The position numbers and the translations under genes are program-made. Below are positions 27,166 through 41,480 of a DNA stretch of 64,000 nt, piece after piece; position 1 is the stretch's first letter; each line of letters starts with the position of its first letter. The notes under the pieces were generated by a model that searched no databases, was not told where the DNA came from, and was given only the letters and a program-made list of their open reading frames with translations. Location: NCBI RefSeq assembly GCF_020379485.1, contig NC_063452.1, forward strand, positions 8,349,065 through 8,413,064, given 5' to 3'. The DNA is from Brassica napus. Taxonomy: Eukaryota > Streptophyta > Magnoliopsida > Brassicales > Brassicaceae.

Positions 27166-28639
27166 TTTTACACAAATCTTTATTTTACTGATTAAAAGAA
27201 ACCACAATAACCCAAACAATCAAAACACCAAAAACTAGAATCCCAAAAAAGACGAAGCATTAATGATCACCTCTTTTTTTGTCTAATCTTACAAATAAAC
27301 TTCAAAACAAATATACCAAACCAATCAACTCAACTAAAACTCAACGACACATATATTGAGCCAACTAAACAAATATAAACTACACGGCCAAATATTTAAC
27401 AATTTACAAACTTACTTTCACAGATGCTTACGAAAAAGACGAAGACGACAACTAAGATCAGTGAAATTACCTAAACAAAAAAGTAGAGTAAGTTACAAAC
27501 TCTGATAAATACAACTAACAATGATTTTTGTTTACATATTACCCATCAAATAAAAGAGAAACAAACACAGTCACACCAGGAGATACAAGAGACAATCCCA
27601 AAAGATACAAATGCGGCAACAACATCTCCACCTGCTCACTCCTCTTGTCTTATAAAAATAGCTTACATGCTCAATGTCAACATGCCAACGCTATTGTCTT
27701 CTTATGAAAAATACATATATTCGTTTAAAACCCATTAAGACCCAAATACTAATTGTCACTCATTTTATAGTTATTTCTACAAGTCTTCATATATTTGTTT
27801 TAAAACTTTGGTAAAAATAACAAGTTTAAAAGTAAAAAAACATATAACCAACATAATAAGAATAAAAAAATTATTACTTAATACACACAACTAAACTGGA
27901 GAAAAAATATTCAGAAACAAAATTTACTCTCAACAAACTTAATATAATTTATGTAATCTCAAGAGTACAAGTAACAAATTAAAAAGACAAACAAACAATA
28001 AGTCTCAGTGACACAGCAAACAACAACACGAACTATATCAATCACATTACTAACACAGTTTAGTCCTTCATGAGTGGAGAACAGTGCATACACAGTACAT
28101 CATCACAACTCTAACCCTATAACAATAAAAAACTTAAAAAACAATGATCAACCCAAAACGCAAAATTTACAGCTACAATAACCCTAACAAATATTGAAAT
28201 GAAACGAGAAATATGTGTACAGCTCGGTGCAAGCGCGGAGGCAATGTCCCTGGTTGTTTATAGAAAACAACAAAACATTAGTCCGAAACTAAAATGGCAC
28301 CACGTGCGGAGACAATTCTAGGCTGCGATCTTTATAATCACTGACCGAAAATGACATGGCTCACGTCTTTGTCCTTGTAAGAAAAATGATGATACATTTC
28401 ACATAACTCTTAGCTGCCAGCGAAATGTAAAAACAAAAGTGAAATCTTGATGAACTAATGTGAAAAGTCAACTTAATATTCTTTTAAAATCAATTAGCTG
28501 TCAACAGTTTATTCTGTTAATAAAAGCCATAAATAAACTCTTAACTATTTAGTATTTACTAACATCTAATAGGAGTAATTTTTTTTTCTGGTAGTTAACC
28601 ATTATAAGCACATCCCAACACTTACAAGGTACTACTACT
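27166..28639. other. intergenic, A-rich, possibly Helitron interior
   Basis: About 1.5 kb of AC/AT-rich sequence without coding potential. It may still belong to the Helitron on its left; no terminus was recognised. Confidence 0.4.
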
Positions 28640-28647
28640 ATAACGTT

Positions 28648-29352
28648 TAGGGTGTACGTTCGGGTACCCATTCGGGTTCGGTTCGGGTTTATTCGGATTT
28701 CGGATTTTCGGGGTTAAAAATTTCAGTCTTATTTGGATATTTCTAAATTTCGGTTCGGGTTCGGTTTGGATCTTTGCAGGTTCGGGTTCGGATAACCCAT
28801 TTAAATAATTTTTAAAATTTTAAAATTCAATATATAGTTTAAATTTCTCAAAATCTGTAAATAAAATATTATATTACATATAAATTTGAATAACATATGT
28901 CAGAGTACCTAAACTTAACATATAAATTGGTTTGGTTTGAATATTTTGATAGAGAATCAGTAGATATTTTAACTATTTTTGGTGTTTTGAATATATATTT
29001 TGGCTATTTTAGAAATTTACTTTTGGCTATTTGTATATATTTTCAAGTATTTTATACAACTTAAAAGTATCTTATATATTTTGGATGTTTTTAATATACA
29101 TTAAATCTAAATATAATTAATATATGTAGATATATAAATTTATTTCGGATACATTCGGGTACACGAAATATTTCGGTTCGGGTCGAGTTCGGTTTCGGTT
29201 CTCTGGATACCAGAATTTTGAACCCGTTCGAATATTTAATCAATTTCGGTTCGGGTTCGGTACTACTTTTTCGGATTGGATTCGGTTCGGTACTACTTTT
29301 TCGGATTGGATTCGGTTCGGTTATTCGGATTTGAGTTTTTTGCCCGGTCCTA
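28648..29352. mobile_element. hAT-like MITE with TTCGGGTTCGG-rich ends
   Basis: The 705-bp unit starts TAGGGTGTACG and ends CCCGGTCCTA, so the outer bases are inverted (TAGG/CCTA). It is bordered on both sides by the 8-bp duplication ATAACGTT (28640-28647 and 29353-29360). Both subterminal regions consist of repeated TTCGGTTCGG and TCGGATT units around an AT-rich core. It has no coding capacity. An 8-bp duplication is the hAT hallmark; the name is otherwise inferred. A related inverted stretch occurs at about 34000-34135. Confidence 0.7.
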
Positions 29353-29360
29353 ATAACGTT

Positions 29361-30068
29361 TGGTTTACAATCATTCTATTTTAAAAATAAGTTATCCTAA
29401 TTAAATGATTACAAAATTAACCATTTGCAACTATCATGATTAAATTAATAATTAAAGTGGGAAACGAATGAAGAAGGTGAGACGAAACCGCGTCTAGGTG
29501 ATGAGAACTAAGATTTTTCTCTCCTTCATCATAACAAATCCACAAAGAATTAATCTTCTACGCTCTGTTTGATGATTCAACGCATCCTATTACCCAACCA
29601 CAAACAGCTACACATATATAAATATATATATTTAAAGAAAGAAACCTTTTTCTGTTATCATTTTGACTTTAATCAGATTTCTTAATCCTGATCCATTTCC
29701 TCGTCTCCTAGCTGTTCTTCTGCTATTCTGGTACAAGATCCTCTGTTTTTTCTCTTCATGTTTCTTTTATTACAGAATCCTCATTCATTGTTTTTTTTTT
29801 TCCTAAATGGTCGATGAACATTTTTAAGATGCGACTTTTCAGGAGCTCTTGTCTTCTTTATTTTCTTGATTAAATTACAAAAACTTATGATTTCTGATTC
29901 TTGATCTCATGAGGGTTTGTCTGATTTCATTATTAATTCAATAATTTTCTTTAAAAAAATTGTTTCTCTGGTTTGATTTGAGATTCTTGTCTAATTCTTT
30001 CAGTGATCGTTGGATGATGAGAAGAAGAAAGTGAACGTTGTGAATAGAAAAGTTTCAACCATTGTTTC
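29361..30068 (+). promoter_or_regulatory. CPK6-like promoter and 5' UTR, probably with a leader intron
   Basis: Upstream of the start codon at 30069 there is pyrimidine-rich leader sequence. An acceptor-like CTTTCAG ends at 30002, followed by a purine-rich stretch, which suggests an intron in the 5' UTR. The exact donor and transcription start cannot be fixed by eye. Confidence 0.4.
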
Positions 30069-32482
<2,414 letters not shown>

Positions 32483-33712
32483 GCACATAGACACTACACA
32501 CGTCTTTGAACCATTTGTTTGGTGAGGCTGCAAATGTTTCCACGGAATCAATATTTGCGATCTTTAATCACAGAGAAGGCTGAAGATAAAACCGGATTCA
32601 TAGGTGCAGTAAGGCAGCTAAAAGTGGATTGACAAAAAGTGGTTTGTTCTGTTTCATCAGTTAGCTGTGAGGACTATCTCTATTCTCTCTCTCTCTCTCT
32701 CTGTCTTTTGTTTTGTTTGTTTGTAACAACTGTTCAAGTTTGGTGACCTTATTTCATCTCATACATTATTGAAAAGCTCTGCTCCTTTTTGGTTCTTGAG
32801 AGATCAATCATCTTCCATTAAAGTATAAGTTGCGTTATATGAGCTTTGTTTAAGCTAGTCGGTTTCTGCCGATTTCTTAGCCAGAACAGCCTCATGCATC
32901 TCAGTAGTCAGTATCTGTGTCTGCATCTGAATCTTCGGCATCTACTGGTACGTCGACAGTCGGCGTTCGCGGCTGTAGCCTGTAACTTCTTCAGTTGATT
33001 CTGTGTTTGTTGCAGAAGTTATGGTTCGCGTTCTCTCCTCCAGCCGGAGTGTCTAGAGATTGCATAGGTCGTGGTGGCAAAGGATTACTCATGTTCATTT
33101 CTGCTCATTATTGCGTTGTTCTGGTTATCCTCTTCTTTCAAACACCAAACTGTTAGGATAAAATAAAGTAAGTTTCTTTATGACACTACATAAATAAGAA
33201 GTAAAGCAAAAAGAAGAGATCAAAATTAGTGTTTTATTGATCTTAAGAGCAGAAGTACAACATAAACATATTGGTGTATACACCCTAATTATAACTGTCT
33301 GAGTTTAAGTTCAAAGTAAATAGTAGTTGATTCCTTCTTTTAGGGTTTGGAAAAGTCCTCTTTTATCTAGAAATTTTTCTTTTTGTTCAGAGGCAAGACG
33401 AAAACGATCCAAAAGCCAGAAGTCGGTAGCTAGAGATAAAAGGCCGGTATCTTGCTTTAAACAGAAGGTTTGCTTCCAGAATCAAAGATCACCAACATAC
33501 CCAAGATATTATTTGTGAAGTGCATATGTGATCACCATATTCAATTTCAACAAAAAATGACATGGCTTTGAAAAACTACGACATAGCACTAACCTAATTG
33601 TTACATTTACAATTTTTCTTATTAAATTTAATTTATTTTTGGTAACGTTTTTCAATATGGTAATGACTATTAAATCATATATCATCATTATTGTAAGTTT
33701 TATATATAAATC
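32483..33712. other. CPK6 3' UTR and intergenic
   Basis: Contains the likely 3' UTR, with a CT microsatellite at about 32681-32704, and then sequence without a recognisable gene. Short open frames near 33327-33518 have no domain and no exon context. Confidence 0.45.
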
Positions 33713-33752
33713 ACTAGGGTCGGTCCGTCCTACGGACGGGATATACTTTTAC
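33713..33752 (-). mobile_element. Helitron 3' terminus, minus orientation
   Basis: Read on the minus strand, a hairpin CCGTCC-GTA-GGACGG is followed within about ten bases by CTAG and then T. This is the standard Helitron 3' end (subterminal hairpin plus CTRR, inserted before T). The body would extend to the right on the plus strand, but no matching 5' terminus was found. Confidence 0.55.
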
Positions 33753-34696
33753 TTGTGATCTAGGTTATTATTTTTTATAAAATTTTGTGGTTTGTGTTTT
33801 AGATTTGTATTTGCAAGAGAAGTGTATGATACACTACAAAAAAGTCATTCTACATCACATAAATAGTATCATAAAAACAAATGATATCAATTTGAGACAC
33901 TTATAAATAAATGATACAAAATATTTTTTAAAGTATATTTGAATTTTGAGAAATTTTAAGTATATTTGAATTTTAAAACTTTTAAAATAATTTAAACGGA
34001 TTATCCGAAAAACAAATCGAAGTAAATCCGAACCGAAATTTATAAATATCCGAATAGAGTTGAAAATTTTAACTCTGAAACACGAATATACCCGAACCGG
34101 ACCCGAGACCCGAACCGAAATCGAACGAATACCCAAACGCTCAAACTTATTTATATATACATTTTATGGTAGTTATTTGTGAGTTTCTAAAAGTCCCATG
34201 CAAGTTACATTTAGAATATTGGTATAGTTGCTCTGTTTTAAAAAATAAAATATTGGTATAAATAATGGGATAAATTTTATTTGTATTCTACAAACGTTTC
34301 ATGTGTACGTTTGTAACTTATCCTCGCACTCGGGTGGCTTAGACCGGATAATGATGTCTTCTAGCTTTTAAATTTCTTTATTGTTTCTCGCTACAGTTGA
34401 AGGTTAACACAAAAGCTATAGTTGAGGTAAACTGAAGCAATTGTCTCATTTGCTTTCTTGATTTCCATCTAGATTCATTCTTACTGTTTTTTTGTGTGTG
34501 TTATTGTTTCTTTGGACAAAAAACTCTATAAAAAAAACTAAGGCAAAGCAATGCCTAAGTTATTTTGACAATATCTTCGATCAGATGAATATAAATTTCT
34601 TCATATGTTTATAGTAATAGCCTGTTTATAGATTGTACATATCATTGATGTGACACCTTCTTGACATTATGTTAGATATAAGATACCAATATATGT
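33753..34696. other. intergenic with TTCGGGTTCGG-type repeat
   Basis: At about 34000-34140 there are repeated CCGAACCGAA and CCCGAAC units, the inverted relative of the ends of the hAT-like MITE at 28.6-29.4 kb. This probably marks a fragment of another copy. Otherwise AT-rich. Confidence 0.4.
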
Positions 34697-34706
34697 TTTG
34701 ATATTT
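34697..34706. repeat. 9-10 bp target duplication, left copy (MULE)
   Basis: TTTGATATTT directly outside the left terminus is repeated directly outside the right terminus (38833-38842). Confidence 0.85.
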
Positions 34707-35066
34707 GGGAAAAATGTTAAACAAATCCTCAGCTTTTTCATTTGGACCATTATAATCCCCAGCTTTCGAAAAGACCTGAAAAACAATAAATTTTTCTTTT
34801 GACTTTAAAAACCCAGCTAACTTTTCTTTGAATGGATCAAATTAGACCCGATGTTAATTAGACTAACGGAACATGTTAACCCTGTTAATTTGCACAGTTA
34901 GCCAGTACGACAACGTTTTATCTTAAACTTCAAAATAAGATCTGAAACCCTAATATCATTTTCCCCCAAATCGATTTGGGGATTTTCTTGACACACCAAC
35001 CCTAAAAATTACGATTACAACTCAAAATCCTCCAATCTCACACGATTGACTTCCCTTAGCACGAAG

Positions 35067-35566
35067 ATGAGTTCGGATTCGACAGCTGAGAGTTCAACCG
35101 TGAACACATACGGTATTCGTGGGTTTCCGGCGAGCTGTGTTTGCGGGACTAAGACAACAATCTACACGTCTGAGACTAACAAGAATCCGGGGAGATCTTT
35201 CTTCAGATGTCTTACGAGAAGAAAGGTAGCTTCTTATCTTCTTGATTATATTGTTGTCGTTTATTCAAATTGAATATAAAGCAATATGCCTAAAATCTTA
35301 TGGTTTTTGCATAGAATCACTTGTTTAAATGGGTTGAGGAGGCTGTTTATGAAGAGGTTCAAGATGCCTTACCAAAGATTGTACTGCTTGAAGCTGAGCT
35401 TAACAAAGAAAAATCTGATATTGAAGATTTGAAAGGCGTGGTCACTGAGTTGATGGAAGAAGTTGTAAGAGCCAAAACAGAGGTGAAGAGGTGTAAGGTG
35501 ATGATGACGATCTTGTTTGTGATCATGTGCGTGATCATCATTGTCCTACTAGTTAGTTTGATGTAG
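35067..35566 (+). CDS. GRF-type zinc-finger protein with coiled coil and C-terminal membrane anchor (transposon accessory gene)
   Basis: Two exons (35067-35225 and 35315-35566) join in frame to give 136 aa. The GRF zinc-finger pattern is CVCG ... TNKNPGRSFFRC ... HLFKWVEE (about residues 24-61), spanning the intron. A Glu/Lys-rich helical stretch (about 64-115) is probably a coiled coil. A very hydrophobic segment near the end (about 116-134, Ile/Val/Leu/Met) looks like a tail-anchor membrane helix. GRF fingers bind single-stranded nucleic acid in characterised proteins such as APE2 and NEIL3. The gene lies inside the MULE, opposite to the transposase. Whether it helps transposition or is a captured host gene cannot be told from sequence. 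Confidence 0.72.
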
Positions 35567-35912
35567 AATTAAGTTAGTTATTTGCTTAATGTTTGGTCTT
35601 GACTATGTTTGGGGCTTAATTCAGTGACTATTATGTTGGTTTCATTGACTATGTTGTTGTTTGAAGTAATGAACTAAGTTGTTGTTGTTGGTTGAGATAC
35701 AAACCAATCTTAAATAAAGCTTGATGAAACATAGCATAAGTTAAGTGTCAAAGCACTACAAAATAGATCCGAAAATACTGATACACAAGACAGAAACCTG
35801 AAAGCTGAGTGTTAAAGCACTAAAACTGAAACATGAGTGTCAAAACACTAAAACTTCAAAACACTAAATCCGAAAATACTATCTTCTGCTTCTGCCCCTT
35901 CCAACTTCGAAA

Positions 35913-38539
35913 TCACGAAAACCATCGACCCCATACCGACGCATCTGAGTTTGGTGGTGCATGTGTGGCTTGTTCCCATCTCCCTGACTCTTGTGGCTGT
36001 GTTGATTCCCCTCGTGGCTGTGTTGACACTTGTGGCTGGGTTGGTTGTGATGATGAAGCATGAGACTGTCCCTGGCTTGGTTGTGACGATGATGCATTAG
36101 ACTGACAATGAAAAAAAAAATCAAGTGAGCATAAGAAGATCAGAAACAAACCAAAAACATCTTGAAACTTGCCTGATTTTTCCTAGGGCGACCTCGTGGT
36201 TTCTTGGGCTGACTTTCAACAAAGTCATTCTTACATGTCTTCTTGTTATGATGCTCTTGCTTGCAATTAGAACATGTAATAACTCGATCAGCACGAGTTA
36301 GTTTCGTGCTATCAGTTGTAGAGACTTTCGGGCCCTTCTCTGTCTCACCCTTGCTCTTGAACCTATCATGGTTCTTTGGTCTTCCCGGGTTTCCTTTTCT
36401 CCAAGGTGGTGGGAGGACACCTAATCTACCAGTCTCAGGCCATAGCTTCTTCCCTTGAACAGGCCTTACCCCCATACTATAGGTTTGACGCCACATAGCT
36501 ATGGTATAACAAGGAGATACAAAGTCAGAAAGTTTTTTACCATCTTTAAGGATCACATAGGCGGCATGAATGCAAGGAATTCCAGTCATTTGCCACTGGA
36601 TACACCCACAACTTAGCTCATCCATATCCACAGCATAAGCCACACCACCATAATCAACCTCTGTGACTGGACCAACTGCTGGAAAGCTCATACAATCCTT
36701 AGACTTTGACTCCACTTTAGCCATCTGAAGATGCGTCCTTTTTGTGAACTTTGTCTTAGCATTTTTAGCCATTACAGCCCTTCTGAAGTTTCGAACCATA
36801 CACTGTCTCCTTATATCCTCTAACATCTCCAATAATGGCTTCCTTCTTGCTTCACGGATGGTTCTGTTGAAGGACTCACTTAGGTTATTGAGATTATCGT
36901 TGCACAAGGTCCCTAATTTGAAATATGCTCTGGACCAAGTTTCTGGTTTGGTGACTTGAAGAGTAGCATAGGCGCCTGGATTGTACTCTTTCAGCCTCTC
37001 ACTCCACATTTTATAATCTCCAATTGTATAACTCCTTGCTATTCGCCAGAAGAGTCTTTGTAGCTGCATGTCATGGCTGCTCTTCTTCCAATTATCGAAA
37101 ATGTGTCTACAACACTGTCTATGCTCAACCTCTGGAAGAATGGTGTGGACTGCTTTCACTAAACCCTGCCAATTACAAGCATGAGACAGTTAAAAACACT
37201 AAGATACAGTAATGCTTTAAGCACTAAAAGCTTTAAAAAATCAAGATCAAACGTTTACCTTTTGTTTGTCAGACAATATAGCATAGCCTTTGCCATCCTT
37301 TAAGCCCAAGTCATTTGCGAGGTGTCTCACAAACCAGTCCCAATTCGTGTCATTCTCCACTTCTACTACTGCCCATGCAATCGGAACAATCCGATTGTCT
37401 CCATCACGTCCTACAGCAGCCAAGAGATGACCCTTTATGTCCCACTTTAGAAATGCTCCATCTAAACCCATTATCGGTCTACAAGAAGTCTTCCAAGTCT
37501 CCTTCTGCGCATGAAAGCAAACATATAGCCGGAAAAACCTCTGTTTACTTCCTACTGTCGGTCCAGGGATGGTTTCGATATCCATTGTAGTGCCAGGGTT
37601 GGTTCGAAAAATCTCAGCTTGATAATCCCATATCTTGTTGAAGTGTTCTTCGTGGCTTGCTTTTCTTTCTTTCATAACCTTTGTCTTCGCATTCCCACAA
37701 GCTTCCACACTCACAAACATCCTATACTCTCTCTGGATCTCAGAAGCAATTTCATGCTTGGTGATTTTGGGATTCAACCTCAGCCTCTCAGCGAACAGCA
37801 TTGCTATAGTAGAACACTTCAAAAACTTTGAGTGTCCTGTTATCTCACACTTGTGCTCATTCACATAACATTTGATCATCAGCTTCTGTTTGCTCTTCTC
37901 ATAAGAACAATACACCCTCCAGGGACACGAGCCATCTTCACACTTCGCACCTAACTTCAAAGCAGTGGACCGGTAAAGCTTGATGTTGCGTCGGGTTTTT
38001 AATGTATACCTGAGAAGGGTATGCTTGAATTCTTCAGCAGTGGAGAAAGTGTTTCCCAGCCCAAGCATTGCCTCTGGATCCACATCTTCTCTGTAGGCTA
38101 AACTGGGAATCGATTGTTCTTCATTTTCATCATCTGATGATAGAGGATCCGGAACTTCTTTTTCATGCTCCCAATACCATTCGTCCCCACTATCTTCATC
38201 ATTCTCACAATCATCATTCCTCGCTACTTCTCCGAAGAAGACAGTCAAATCGCGACCAGTTTCTTCCTCGATACCACCATGACCGTTTGCTTCATCAGGG
38301 ACTTCTTCGTTGTTTGGGACTTCTTCGTTGTCTGGGGCTTCATCAGCTTCGTCGTCACCGACAACACCACAGTCATCCTCGCTGATTTCTCCTTCTTCTT
38401 CCCTGTCGAGTACATCTGTTTTGCTTTTTTTCTTCTTACGTACATCAGCTTCGTCGCCGACTCCACCTTTTCTTTTCACTACAGAACTGGCACCACCGAG
38501 TTTCCCTTGTCGAGACTTCTTGTTCTTTTCATTACCCAT
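35913..38539 (-). CDS. MULE transposase (MuDR domain, DDE core, SWIM and CCHC zinc fingers)
   Basis: Three exons (38539-37259, 37165-36173, 36101-35913) join in frame to give 820 aa. The N-terminus is Lys-rich then strongly acidic. A MuDR DNA-binding region follows (FKHTLLRYTLKTRRNIKLY ... CEDGSCPWRVYC). The catalytic core contains IMGLDGAFLKW, then SDKQKGLVKAV and PEVEHRQCCRHIFDNW, consistent with the DDE triad. A SWIM zinc finger is seen as CGCIQWQMTGIPCIHAAYV, then a CCHC knuckle CSNCKQEHHNKKTC and an AT-hook-like KKPRGRPRKN. The second intron has a GC-AG donor (CAG|GCAAGT), a minor but normal plant class; with a GT donor the frame would stop 12 residues on. The last exon encodes a Ser/Gln/Pro-rich tail. 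No disabling mutation is seen. Confidence 0.88.
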
Positions 38540-38832
38540 CTTCTCTCTTCTTCTTTCTGGCGAAATCGTGAAATTAGGGTTCTTAATTGAGAAAACCCCC
38601 AAATCGATTTTGAGAGATAATGAGGAAGATGTGTTTTTTTAATTGAAGAGAAGACGACGTCGTTTTGTTTAACGACGAAAATTAACTGCGTTTAGACGCT
38701 TTGTTAGTGAACTTAACGCCGGGTTTAAATTGATCCAATCGACAAAAAGTTTGAGGTTTTTATGGTCAGTTAGGAACCTGAGGATTATAATGGTCCAAAC
38801 GAAAAAGCTGAGGATTTATTTAACATTTTTCC

Positions 38833-38842
38833 CTTTGATATT
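38833..38842. repeat. 9-10 bp target duplication, right copy (MULE)
   Basis: TTTGATATTT, matching 34697-34706. Confidence 0.85.
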
Positions 38843-39149
38843 TGGTATACGAATAAAATATTAGGATTTATATACAAGTTTGGTTTAAGTACACTATTTT
38901 AGAGCTGCTGTATAAAGTCTCTTCAATAGATCTATGATCTATCTAAAGGATTTGTCGTGTAATATGTTTCATATAATGCAGCAAAAATTAAATATAAACA
39001 TTAAAGTATAACAGAGCATCAGGATGATCTTTTCATTGACTTAAAAACCACAAGAATTTCACATACGCAGTTAAAACAAATGTTGTGAAGATTGGAAAAC
39101 TCAATCAGCATACATATGGAGAGAATCTCAAGAGGGAAGTTGAAACGGA

Positions 39150-40480
39150 AGCACAACTAATCGTAGGAGAAGAAGAAGAGTGAGTGAGACCGAAAAAGAT
39201 TTGGAAGCTGAGGCGTTAAGAGTTAGAAGAACCCTCTGATCTAGGTCCGTGTTCTCACATGAGTTGGTTGGTCAAGATGCCCTCCATACCCTTCACTGGA
39301 CACCTGAATATAAGCGGGCGAGTTTCCCCTGAACACGGACTCAAGTAGCCCTTCATACCATCACTGCAAGTAGTCCCAAGAACATCAGGAAACAGTTCGG
39401 GGAAATCTTAAAAGTTGCAAGTGTAAAATCAAACTAACCAGCTGACTTCACATTCATCAACCGTTAGGTTAAAAAAGATAAGAAAGTTATTTTTCATTTG
39501 ATTTATGAACCTTAGCTCAGGTCCGATGTTCACCTTACCTTCTTCTATCTCCTAGCCACTCAATTGCCGACAATGCTTGTCAAGAGAGAAGATGACTTTG
39601 GCAAGAGTGCGACGTTGCTATGAAAAGAATGACTCACATACTGCCGGTTCTACATTTTTTTTCATCCTGCATAACGAAAGTAAAACACTTGAAAGACAAT
39701 CATTTAAGAAAACATAACCTGGTCTGAAGATAATCACTAAAACATTGGAGTGGAGGATTGGCACCTTTAATTTCTTACATTTTTTTTGGCATTTTAATTT
39801 CATAAACAGTTGCTATTAACTCTCCATGACTGAAGAACCAACAGTACCACATGAATGGCAGCAAACAACAAACGTAAGCTCTTATGATCATAAGTTCAAG
39901 CAATTTGAGAGAGAAGTCTGAATATATATGAGACTAAATTGTCTCCCAAAGAGTAAAAATAAAATTTCAATATAAAATTCTGAAAACTCTGAGATTGAAC
40001 ACTGTTTTCAAACCACGAAGATCATGCTCCTCCTAGACGACAGCTTTAGTTTTAAACTAAGATGATCAAACACATATAAGAAAAGAAACTTAATCGACAA
40101 ACGGATTCATAATTATATCTCTAATAGGCTCGTTAAAGATTTGGAAACAAAAGTTTGTCTGTTATGAGTATATATAAACGTCTGCGCTAGTTTTAAACTA
40201 AGATGATCATAAAGTTTAAGAACAGAATCACCTTAGCAGGAGCATGTCCACACCGTCAGCTCTCCACCCGCGCTCGCTTCCCAAAATCAGAGACCTTGAC
40301 GGTTGAAGAACAGAGGCAAGCCTGCAAATCAGAGAGAATGATTGACGGATTAGCCATTAATACTGGATTAGCTAACCTCAAATAATTCAAATCAATTTTG
40401 TGAATTAGATAGAGCTGAGAGATATGAAGAGAGTATGAGTTCAAGCAGAGCAATACTCACATCTATTTATACTGTTTAGA
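39150..40480 (-). ncRNA. possible spliced non-coding (or short-peptide) transcription unit
   Basis: On the minus strand a TATA-type TATAAATAGA sits at about 40467-40476, upstream of CT-rich leader-like sequence. Several acceptor- and donor-like boundaries follow: a leader ending in GAG|GTTAGC near 40378; TTTGCAG before a segment of ~90 bases ending in AAG|GTGATT near 40231; a segment ending in GAAG|GTAAGG near 39538; and CTTGCAG near 39366. No long reading frame runs through these pieces. The last segment carries a diverged 24-base direct repeat and a perfect 10-base inverted repeat. A frame of about 34 codons there is in-phase with both repeats. No product can be named, and the existence of the transcript is inference. 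Confidence 0.3.
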
Positions 40481-41480
40481 GACCACCTTTCGCAAACCAT
40501 TGAAGATGGATCGTGGAGGGGACAATCAATTCGATTTACCATGCAGCCATTAATAGAACCGTTTCAGATCGAACAAAGAAACCCGAAAGTCCCTCATCAC
40601 GTTTTTTTTTATCCGTAAGCTTCTTCGCAAAACAGAACGCAAGGGGCCAAGATAAAGCCCAAGACACAAAATAAAGTCCAAGACGAAACTTGTTTAAATG
40701 AAACGACGCGGAGCGGAGCGTGGACACGTGGCATGCGTACAGGAGACGAGTTTCCAGGCTGGAGGTAAACACTCCTTTATATAATTAGAATATATTTTTG
40801 GCAAGACTATTAAAATACATCAATAACTAATAACCCATGTGTCACTATTAAATTGATATATCTCACATTAATAAACATAAGCTAAATATTAAATATATTT
40901 ACGAATATAATTTTTACACGAACTTATATATAATATTATATATATAAACTGTATTGTTACTTTACTACCATAACGATAAAAATATTACGAAATGCTACGG
41001 CATGATGGATAATAAAAAAAATTTTACGAAATGAAAAAGGGGATAATCTTTTATAAGAAGATTTCTAAACAAATTTATATTTTCATTTTTTTGTGAAGCT
41101 ACGTTATATATACATATATAGTAAAGTTTATATATTTTTATAATTATTTATGGCTTTTGAGAAAATTTAGAAAAAAATAATTAAATTTCTTTGTATAAAA
41201 ATTTCGATGGTTATATTTTATAAATATTTTTTGTGTTTCTGAAAAAACGATAATTAAATTAAAAAGTTAACTAAAATCTTATTATAAAAAAGGAGTAATA
41301 ATAAAATATATTAAAGTTAATATTAAAAGTAAAAATTATTATTATCTTTTAGAAGTTTAATAATGCACTGTGATCCATTATATATATATGTATTAAAAGT
41401 TTATATATTTTCCTTTTTATTTATGTTGTTTTAGGAAAATTTTGAAAAAATAATGAAAATTCATTATATATAAAAATTTA
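40481..41480. other. intergenic, AT-rich
   Basis: Upstream region of the possible non-coding unit, then AT-rich sequence. No gene recognised. Confidence 0.4.

Larger units (their letters stand above)
34707..38832 (-). mobile_element. Mutator-like (MuDR/MULE) element, apparently full length
   Basis: The 4.1-kb element has strong terminal inverted repeats. Both ends begin GGGAAAAATGTTAAA and stay nearly identical for about 55 bp (shared AATCCTCAGCTTTTTC and TTTGGACCATTATAATCC), with weaker similarity further in. It is flanked by an exact 9-10 bp target duplication. It encodes a complete-looking transposase on the minus strand and a smaller GRF-zinc-finger protein on the plus strand, in convergent arrangement, with both promoters probably in the TIRs. 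Intact frames, TIRs and duplication suggest recent insertion and possible autonomy. Confidence 0.88.

Noticed and set aside
35833..36063. Plus-strand Cys/Asp-rich frame near the MULE transposase end
   Set aside because: Antisense to the low-complexity last exon of the transposase.
39245..39340. A known microRNA precursor
   Set aside because: The 10-base stem is too short and the arms between do not pair well; no known mature microRNA sequence was recognised.
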